DNA of 10,792 nucleotides from Nitrososphaeraceae archaeon. GTDB taxonomy: Archaea > Thermoproteota > Nitrososphaeria > Nitrososphaerales > Nitrososphaeraceae. The stretch lies in NCBI GenBank assembly GCA_025449515.1, contig JANWJI010000127.1, forward strand, positions 1 to 10,792, in the 5' to 3' direction. This document shows, piece by piece, positions 6,136-10,792 of the stretch; the first letter of the stretch is position 1; each line of letters starts with the position of its first letter. The position numbers and the translations under genes were made by a program. Below the pieces are notes generated by a model, which did not search any database, had not been told where the DNA came from, and was given only the letters and a program-made list of their open reading frames with translations.

Positions 6136-7140
6136 TTGTCTGCAAAGAAATGGTTAGATAAAGATGTTGACTTGGATTGGGTTAAAGGCCAGACATTTTC
6201 CGTTGTAGGTTATGGTATTCAAGGATCAGCTCAAGCGAAGAATATGAAGGACTCTGGGTTGGACGTATTAGTGGGACTCAGGAACAATGGAAATAGCTGG
6301 AAATCTGCTCAAGACGATGGTCACAATGTCGTTACTATATCGGAAGCCACCAAGCGAGCAGACGTGATTCATATTTTGATACCTGATATGGAACAGGCTG
6401 AAATATACAGACGGGAGATCGCACCTTTTTTGGAAAAAGGTAAAGCATTGAGCTTCTCGCACGGCGCTGCGGTTCATTGGCAGTGGATTAGTCCTCCAAA
6501 AGATGTGGACGTCGTGATGGTTGCTCCAAAGGGTCCGGGACAGTTGGTCAGGGAACTATTCCAGCAATCTTTTGGCACGCCATCCTTAGTGGCAGTTTAT
6601 CAGGATTATACGAAAAAGGCATGGGAGAGGGTTTTGGCGATGGCCAAGGCAATAGGAAGTACTAGACCAGGCGTAATCCAAACGACGTTCAAAGAAGAGG
6701 TGGAGACCGACTGGTTCGGAGAACAAGCTGATTTATGTGGTGGGTCTCATAGATTGATAATCAGCGCATTTGAAACCCTTGTAGAAGCAGGATATCAACC
6801 TGAGGTTGCTTATTTTGAATGCCTTCACGAACTTAAGCTAATTGTCGATCTCATCCAGAAATATGGCATCATAGGAATGTACCGCCGAGTCAGTGAAACA
6901 GCACGCTACGGAGGGCTCACGCGAGGATCGAAAATTATTGATGCAGATTCGAAAGTCAAGATGAAAAATATTTTAGAAGAAATAAAGTCTGGCCAGTTTG
7001 CACAAGAGTGGCAGAGCGCCTATAAAAAAGAAAATAAGGCCTCTTTTTCCAAGTATATGAAGGAACTAGAGGATCACCAAATCGAGATGGTCGGACGAGA
7101 TATTAGGAAAATGATGTGGCCCAGTAGAACTGAAACTTGA
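6136..7140 (+). CDS. ilvC: Ketol-acid reductoisomerase (NADP-dependent, class I)
   Basis: Mg-dependent isomerisation and NADPH reduction of acetolactate and acetohydroxybutyrate, the second step of valine/isoleucine synthesis. Numbered from TTG 6136 the protein is 334 aa, the usual class I length. It has GYGIQGSAQA at 25-34 (the family often has GHAQA), an NADP-type loop LRNNGNSW (48-55), His109, PKGPG with Lys132, the metal ligands Asp192 and Glu196 in ETDWFGEQ, Glu228 and Glu232 in the knotted domain, and SETARYGG with Ser253. All catalytic positions are present. ATG 6115 would add seven residues (MIYTVLL), but it lies inside the TATA box, and a start at MSAKKWLDKD resembles family N-termini. 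Acetolactate synthase genes (ilvB/ilvN) are not adjacent, so the gene is apparently transcribed alone. Confidence 0.95.
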   Translation: MSAKKWLDKDVDLDWVKGQTFSVVGYGIQGSAQAKNMKDSGLDVLVGLRNNGNSWKSAQDDGHNVVTISEATKRADVIHILIPDMEQAEIYRREIAPFLEKGKALSFSHGAAVHWQWISPPKDVDVVMVAPKGPGQLVRELFQQSFGTPSLVAVYQDYTKKAWERVLAMAKAIGSTRPGVIQTTFKEEVETDWFGEQADLCGGSHRLIISAFETLVEAGYQPEVAYFECLHELKLIVDLIQKYGIIGMYRRVSETARYGGLTRGSKIIDADSKVKMKNILEEIKSGQFAQEWQSAYKKENKASFSKYMKELEDHQIEMVGRDIRKMMWPSRTET

Positions 7141-7462
7141 GTAGTAGCGCCTTATACATATTTGAATCTCGTTTAATTGGCTTACAACTAATACGTGTAT
7201 TATAGTATAATGTCAGATTTTCGAATATACGATAATACGATTAAACTATTCGGACATTAGAATAGCTGTACAAGAGCTTGTTCAATGAAATCGGATATGA
7301 GTATCGTAGTAGATAATTTCAAGAGCAATTTCTTCTCATTGGAGATGAGATAGAAATAATACAGTCAGTATCGATAGTATTTGGAAATCCTGTGATACTA
7401 GTAACGGTCACAACAACAATTTTAATCTTGGAAAGCTGTACCTTTATTCGCAGATACGGCAC
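7141..7462. other. Spacer between convergent ilvC and cysS
   Basis: A 322-base spacer with no credible coding frame. It holds TAATAC-GT-GTATTA (7189-7202), a long bulged hairpin (7208-7259), a small inverted repeat TCTCAT/ATGAGA (7334-7350), and TGTGA/TCACA (7391-7412). Since both flanking genes end here, 3' untranslated and termination signals for both are expected. No clear T run follows ilvC closely. Confidence 0.5.
7208..7259. repeat. Long bulged hairpin between ilvC and cysS
   Basis: The 13-base right arm TATTCGGACATTA (7247-7259) pairs in full with a left arm split in two, TAATGTC (7208-7214) and CGAATA (7222-7227), leaving a 7-base bulge (AGATTTT, 7215-7221). The 19-base loop carries a direct repeat of TACGAT (7228-7233 and 7236-7241). 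Possible roles are a 3' end structure, a terminator element, or a small RNA. It lies 68 bases after the ilvC stop. Confidence 0.5.
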
Positions 7463-8860
7463 TTAAAATGTGGCAAACTCGATCTTACGCCATGTAGTCT
7501 TGTACTTGTGATCCATCAATTCAACAGAATATTTACTAGCCAATTCGATTCTCAGAGAATCGGCTTCTTCAAACTTCTGTTCTTTTCGTAACTTTTCTCT
7601 AAGTTTAACCATCCTGTCAATCTTATCCCTTTCGTCAGGCATCACAGAGGCAATTCTTAAGCCCAGTATTTTAAGTATGAAATGAATTATTGATTTTGCC
7701 TTGGATGCAATCTCTTCGTCAATTGCATCATCTGATACAAATCTATTGATTTCATTTACAAATTTCATCAGTTCTCTAATTGCAACCGGGGTATCTAGAT
7801 TATTTTCCATGGCACGATCAAATGATTTTTCCGTTTGAGTGCATAAGTCCAATATGCTGTCCTTAGTTTTAGACGAACCACCTCTCCAGTTCTCCAATTC
7901 CCAAACGCATACTTCAATTTGTTTCCATTTCTGAGCAGCTTCTTTCAGAAGCAAGTCTTGATAATCTAATGGTTTTGTATATCTTGCTGACAAACAGAAC
8001 AATCTAATAGTATTGGGCCCCCATTTTTGCACTGCATCCTTTATTGGCACTATATTTCCAAGCGATTTTGACATCTTCTCTGTATTAATAGTGACCATAC
8101 CGACATGCATCCATATCTTAGCCAGTGCCTGCCCAGTGTAGGATTCCGACTGAGCAATTTCGTTTTCATGGTGGGGAAATATAAGGTCGTTTCCGCCTCC
8201 ATGAATTTCAATGGAATTGCCTAAGTATTTCAATGCCATAGCAGTACATTCTATATGCCAACCTGGCCGACCATTACCCCAAGGACTAGTGAAATTAGGA
8301 TAATCAGAATAAAATTTCCAGAGTGCGAAGTCAAGGGGATGTTCTTTTGAACTATCTACCTCAACACGAGCTCCCGCTTCTAATTGTGTAATACTTTTTT
8401 TAGACAATTTGCCGTAGTTTGCAAAGGACTTTACTCTAAAATAGATGCCATTTGTAGACAAATAGGCATGGTCTTTTGCAAGTAATCCTGAAATTATTTG
8501 TATGATTTCGTCAATATGGTCGGTAGCAAGCGGATATATGTTGGCGTCAGTAACGTTTAACGCATGGAAATCCTCAAAATATAGTTGAATGTATTTTGAT
8601 GCCAGTTCGTTTGGATCCACTCCCTCTGTCCTAGATCGATTTATGATTTTATCATCTATATCCGTAAAGTTTTCAACTAAATATGTTGATATGCCCCTAG
8701 CCTTGAGATACCTGTTGAGTACGTCAAAGATCACAATAGTTCTTGCATGACCTATATGAGACCTATCATATACGGTAACTCCACATACATATATCCGTAT
8801 TACATTACCATTAGTTGGTAGTTTCTGATATACTCTTGTTAGAGTATCGTATATGTTCAC
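7463..8860 (-). CDS. cysS: Cysteinyl-tRNA synthetase
   Basis: Charges tRNA-Cys with cysteine in the cytosol. The 465-aa class I synthetase has all expected marks: zinc ligands Cys26, Cys205, His230 and Glu234 at the spacing of E. coli Cys28, Cys209, His234 and Glu238; the HIGH box HIGH (35-38); ENFTDIDDK (63-71); GWHIEC (200-205); HGGGNDLIFPHHENE (220-234); and KMSKS (262-266). The block around Cys26 reads CGVTVYD where CGPTVYD is usual. A helical C-terminal domain ends in MDHKYKTTWRK, like the family tail. The start is GTG 8860-8858, backed by AAAGGAG at 8876-8870, 9 bases upstream. It follows the Rieske gene on the same strand by 53 bases and probably shares its promoter. Confidence 0.97.
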   Translation of the reverse strand: MNIYDTLTRVYQKLPTNGNVIRIYVCGVTVYDRSHIGHARTIVIFDVLNRYLKARGISTYLVENFTDIDDKIINRSRTEGVDPNELASKYIQLYFEDFHALNVTDANIYPLATDHIDEIIQIISGLLAKDHAYLSTNGIYFRVKSFANYGKLSKKSITQLEAGARVEVDSSKEHPLDFALWKFYSDYPNFTSPWGNGRPGWHIECTAMALKYLGNSIEIHGGGNDLIFPHHENEIAQSESYTGQALAKIWMHVGMVTINTEKMSKSLGNIVPIKDAVQKWGPNTIRLFCLSARYTKPLDYQDLLLKEAAQKWKQIEVCVWELENWRGGSSKTKDSILDLCTQTEKSFDRAMENNLDTPVAIRELMKFVNEINRFVSDDAIDEEIASKAKSIIHFILKILGLRIASVMPDERDKIDRMVKLREKLRKEQKFEEADSLRIELASKYSVELMDHKYKTTWRKIEFATF

Positions 8861-8869
8861 AGATGGTTT

Positions 8870-8876
8870 CTCCTTT
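8870..8876 (-). promoter_or_regulatory. Ribosome binding site of cysS
   Basis: On the minus strand AAAGGAG ends 9 bases before the GTG at 8860. It selects this non-ATG start and fits translation from inside a two-gene transcript. Confidence 0.6.
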
Positions 8877-8913
8877 TGTCTAATTCATCTACAGTCCAAA
8901 AAAAATGACCAAT

Positions 8914-9219
8914 TTAGACGTCAATATAAATGCCTTCATCCTTTACTTCTACTTTGTAGGTATTCAATTTCACGTCCTGCAAGAAATCAAGCAATTCTCC
9001 TGTCCTTATGTTATAATGCCACGAATGAAGCGGACATTCTACGATCTCGCCATCAACCCTTCCAGGAGCCAATGAGCCATCTTGGTGGCGACATAGCGCT
9101 TCGATAGCGTAAAAGCTATTATTAGCGCAGAATAGTGCAATCCGATTGCCATTTATATTAAGTTCTTTGCCACGTCCATTTGAAATCTCCTTTACATCTG
9201 CTATTCGAGTCAATGTCAT
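8914..9219 (-). CDS. Small Rieske [2Fe-2S] protein (NirD/ferredoxin-like)
   Basis: A 101-aa single-domain Rieske protein. Cys43-x-His45 (LCRHQDG) and Cys62-x2-His65 (CPLHSWHYN) are the four cluster ligands, separated by 16 residues, followed by RTGELLDF as in the Rieske ferredoxin/nitrite-reductase small-subunit group. There is no signal peptide or membrane anchor, so it is a soluble cytosolic electron carrier or a small partner subunit, unlike the membrane-bound bc1 type. No oxygenase or reductase subunit is adjacent, so its partner is unknown. ATG 9219-9217 leaves a short leader from the TATA box at 9260-9254. The downstream cysS may be co-transcribed, which may reflect position only. Confidence 0.9.
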   Translation of the reverse strand: MTLTRIADVKEISNGRGKELNINGNRIALFCANNSFYAIEALCRHQDGSLAPGRVDGEIVECPLHSWHYNIRTGELLDFLQDVKLNTYKVEVKDEGIYIDV

Positions 9220-9253
9220 TTTCAGAATAACACAGTTGATGTTACATAGGGGC

Positions 9254-9260
9254 TATAAAT
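9254..9260 (-). promoter_or_regulatory. TATA box for the Rieske-cysS transcript
   Basis: On the minus strand ATTTATA is centred 38 bases before the Rieske ATG, predicting a start near 9231 and a leader of about a dozen bases. Confidence 0.45.
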
Positions 9261-9270
9261 TGTTAAGATC

Positions 9271-9291
9271 GGGATGTCTCATCCATGTCCC
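9271..9291. promoter_or_regulatory. Imperfect inverted repeat between divergent promoters
   Basis: A 21-base element with outer arms GGGA/TCCC and an inner GGATG-TCT-CATCC lies between the minus-strand TATA (9254-9260) and the plus-strand TATA (9317-9325). It could be a site controlling both genes. This is inferred from position and symmetry only. Confidence 0.25.
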
Positions 9292-9316
9292 AGAGCGATT
9301 GTCTTCAGGAATGGGC

Positions 9317-9325
9317 TTATAATTA
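9317..9325 (+). promoter_or_regulatory. TATA box of ahcY
   Basis: TTATAATTA is centred 27 bases before ATG 9348 and 30 before the in-frame ATG 9351. Both spacings fit a leaderless or nearly leaderless transcript, and no Shine-Dalgarno site is present. Confidence 0.5.
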
Positions 9326-9347
9326 GCAAGCGTCTAAAATATTCGAG

Positions 9348-10574
9348 ATGATGGGAAGGATCTCTGACAAGAACCTGGCGCAGGCTGGAAAAAGAGCACA
9401 TGTTTGGGCGCGGGCTCATATGACAATATTTGATTACATTTTGAAGCGGTATGCACAGAACAAGCCACTATTGGGAATAAAGCTTGCCTTCTGCTTACAC
9501 ATTACAAAAGAGACATCAGTGCTCGTCAGATGCGCGCAAAATTTAGGTGCGCAGATCGCAATATGTTCTGCTAATCCATTGTCAACCCAGGATGATATTG
9601 CTGCCTTTCTTTCTTCTCATAACATTTTGACCTATGCCTGGAGAGATGAATCCAATAGTGAATACAATGAGTGTATTATGGATGTCATACGATTCGATCC
9701 GGATATAGCCGTAGACGATGGGGGCGATTTGCATAATAAAATACATCAATCAGGAACTACAAAGATAATGGGTGGGACAGAGGAAACCACTTCAGGAGTG
9801 TCAAGATTACGTATCCTCCATTCTAGAAAAGGACTCGCTTATCCAATAATTGCCGTAAATAATGCTAGTACTAAGCATTTGTTCGATAACCGTTACGGTA
9901 CAGGGCAGAGTGCAATAGATGGACTTTTGCGAGCAACTGGATTATTCCTCGCGGGTAAGCGTATATTGGTCTGTGGATATGGTTGGGTGGGAAAAGGCAT
10001 TGCCTCGAGAGCCAGAGGGATGGGGGCAATCGTTAGTGTAACCGAAGTAGATCCGGTGAGAGCGCTGGAGGCTTCTATGGACGGCTTTTATGTGGCGCAG
10101 CTTTCTGTATGTGCAGGCTACGCCGATTTTATTATAACTTGTACCGGCCAGAAACATGTTGTTACTATAGGGGACATTTTAAAGATGAAGAGTGGAGTGA
10201 TACTCGCAAATGCTGGCCACTTTGATGTTGAGATCGATGTCAAATCCTTATATAATAAAGATAGATCTCCAGTACAAGTAAGACCAAATGTTGAGCAATT
10301 TACTATCAACGGAAAAATCATTTATTTGATATCTTGTGGAAGGGTTCTGAATCTAGTTAGTTCTGAAGGGAGTCCACCCGAAATTATGGCCTTGTCCTTT
10401 GCCAATCAGCTCTTATCAATAATACACCTAGTTAAAAATAACAAGGGTATGCGGCCAGGCATATATTGTGTTCCTAAAAAAATCGATAATCTGATTGCCC
10501 AGGCCGCCCTCAAGAGTATGAATATTGAAATTGACAAATTGAGCAAGGTTCAGCAACGTTATCAAGGAATATAA
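9348..10574 (+). CDS. ahcY: Adenosylhomocysteinase (S-adenosylhomocysteine hydrolase)
   Basis: Reversibly splits S-adenosylhomocysteine into adenosine and homocysteine with bound NAD, relieving product inhibition of methyltransferases. The 408-aa protein has CLHITKET (49-56; His51), NPLSTQDD (76-83), DDGGDL (123-128), GGTEETTSG (142-150; Glu145), STKHLFDNRYGTG (174-186; Lys176, Asp180, Asn181), the NAD motif GYGWVG (210-215) with Glu233 in VTEVDP, and NAGHFDVEID (288-297; His291). Thr185 stands where the human enzyme has Cys195, as in archaeal and Thermotoga-type enzymes. It ends QQRYQGI, slightly shorter than the usual QxxYLxxW tail, and lacks the C-terminal lysine/tyrosine extension of bacterial and eukaryotic forms. 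Two adjacent ATGs (9348, 9351) are possible starts. It is divergent from the Rieske-cysS pair and 137 bases before metG. Confidence 0.96.
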   Translation: MMGRISDKNLAQAGKRAHVWARAHMTIFDYILKRYAQNKPLLGIKLAFCLHITKETSVLVRCAQNLGAQIAICSANPLSTQDDIAAFLSSHNILTYAWRDESNSEYNECIMDVIRFDPDIAVDDGGDLHNKIHQSGTTKIMGGTEETTSGVSRLRILHSRKGLAYPIIAVNNASTKHLFDNRYGTGQSAIDGLLRATGLFLAGKRILVCGYGWVGKGIASRARGMGAIVSVTEVDPVRALEASMDGFYVAQLSVCAGYADFIITCTGQKHVVTIGDILKMKSGVILANAGHFDVEIDVKSLYNKDRSPVQVRPNVEQFTINGKIIYLISCGRVLNLVSSEGSPPEIMALSFANQLLSIIHLVKNNKGMRPGIYCVPKKIDNLIAQAALKSMNIEIDKLSKVQQRYQGI

Positions 10575-10652
10575 TCACGGATAATGGCTAACATAACGAA
10601 TTGAAGCCTTCATAAAACCTCTCATATTTAAGTCGACTCGTATGGTCATGAA

Positions 10653-10662
10653 GGAGCGCTCC
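10653..10662. promoter_or_regulatory. 10-bp palindrome abutting the metG TATA box
   Basis: GGAGCGCTCC is a perfect, unusually GC-rich palindrome ending 2 bases before the TATA box, overlapping the place where TFB contacts DNA. It may be an operator. Palindromes this short also arise by chance. Confidence 0.25.
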
Positions 10663-10664
10663 CA

Positions 10665-10673
10665 TATAATAAT
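10665..10673 (+). promoter_or_regulatory. TATA box of metG
   Basis: TATAATAAT is centred at 10669, predicting transcription from about 10694. That lies downstream of ATG 10685 and about 18 bases before ATG 10712, favouring the latter as the metG start. Confidence 0.45.
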
Positions 10674-10711
10674 AAAGATAAATTATGACATTCCACGTAC
10701 ATGCTCAAATA

Positions 10712-10792
10712 ATGCTTGATCATCCCCCCGCAAAGACTATTGTTATTACAAGCGCTCTTCCATATGCAAATGGACAGATCCATTTGGGTCAT
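10712..10792 (+). CDS. metG: Methionyl-tRNA synthetase, N-terminal start
   Basis: The first 27 codons run to the window edge. They carry ITSALPYANGQIHLGH (residues 12-27), the near-invariant opening of MetRS with the HIGH-type box HLGH for ATP binding. The enzyme charges tRNA-Met, initiator and elongator. An in-frame ATG at 10685 would add nine residues (MTFHVHAQI), with an in-frame stop just before it at 10679. The TATA box position favours 10712, as does the short N-terminus expected before the ITSALPYANG block. It follows ahcY in the same direction across a 137-base spacer with its own promoter. The KMSKS region and anticodon domain lie outside the window. Confidence 0.9.
   Translation, partial: MLDHPPAKTIVITSALPYANGQIHLGH

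Noticed and set aside
7264..7441. 8-base direct repeat AGCTGTAC at 7264-7271 and 7434-7441
   Set aside because: Too short and too far apart to support a repeat element; no matching flanks.

Overview
The window looks like chromosome of an ammonia-oxidising-type archaeon (Thaumarchaeota/Nitrososphaeria, probably Nitrososphaerales). This is an inference from several things: AT-rich DNA; TATA boxes about 25 bp before many starts; TTG and GTG starts; few Shine-Dalgarno sites; an archaeal-style aromatic amino acid operon with a chorismate mutase-aminotransferase fusion; and long gene-poor gaps. No rRNA, tRNA, CRISPR array, transposase or phage gene was seen.

Layout. Positions 1-3864 (+) hold the end of a shikimate/aromatic operon: the aroA 3' end, aroC, a chorismate mutase-aminotransferase fusion, and a TyrA-type dehydrogenase. 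The last three are packed with gaps of 7 and 2 bases and the last two start with TTG. Together they take EPSP to chorismate, prephenate and then towards tyrosine/phenylalanine. A hairpin followed by a T run closes the operon at 3888-3906. From 3865 to 4994 is about 1.1 kb without a convincing gene. It holds a 47-codon cysteine-rich reading frame, a cluster of seven ATGGTA/TACCAT hexamers, two inverted-repeat structures, and a row of four ACGT sites next to the following promoter.

4995-5969 (+) is a class I SAM-dependent methyltransferase with a Trm112-like zinc domain at its N-terminus. 6136-7140 (+) is ilvC (ketol-acid reductoisomerase), whose TATA box argues for a TTG start downstream of the first ATG. 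Between ilvC and the convergent cysS lies a 322-base spacer with a long bulged hairpin (7208-7259). On the minus strand a small Rieske protein (9219-8914) is followed by cysS (8860-7463). A divergent promoter region separates these from ahcY (9348-10574, +), and the start of metG (10712 onward) runs off the right edge.

The second half mixes branched-chain synthesis (ilvC), methyl-cycle recycling (ahcY, serving SAM-dependent methyltransferases such as the one at 4995), and aminoacyl-tRNA synthetases for the two sulfur amino acids (cysS, metG). The protein genes are mostly housekeeping. The less ordinary material is in the spacers and in altered active-site positions of the chorismate mutase and TyrA proteins.
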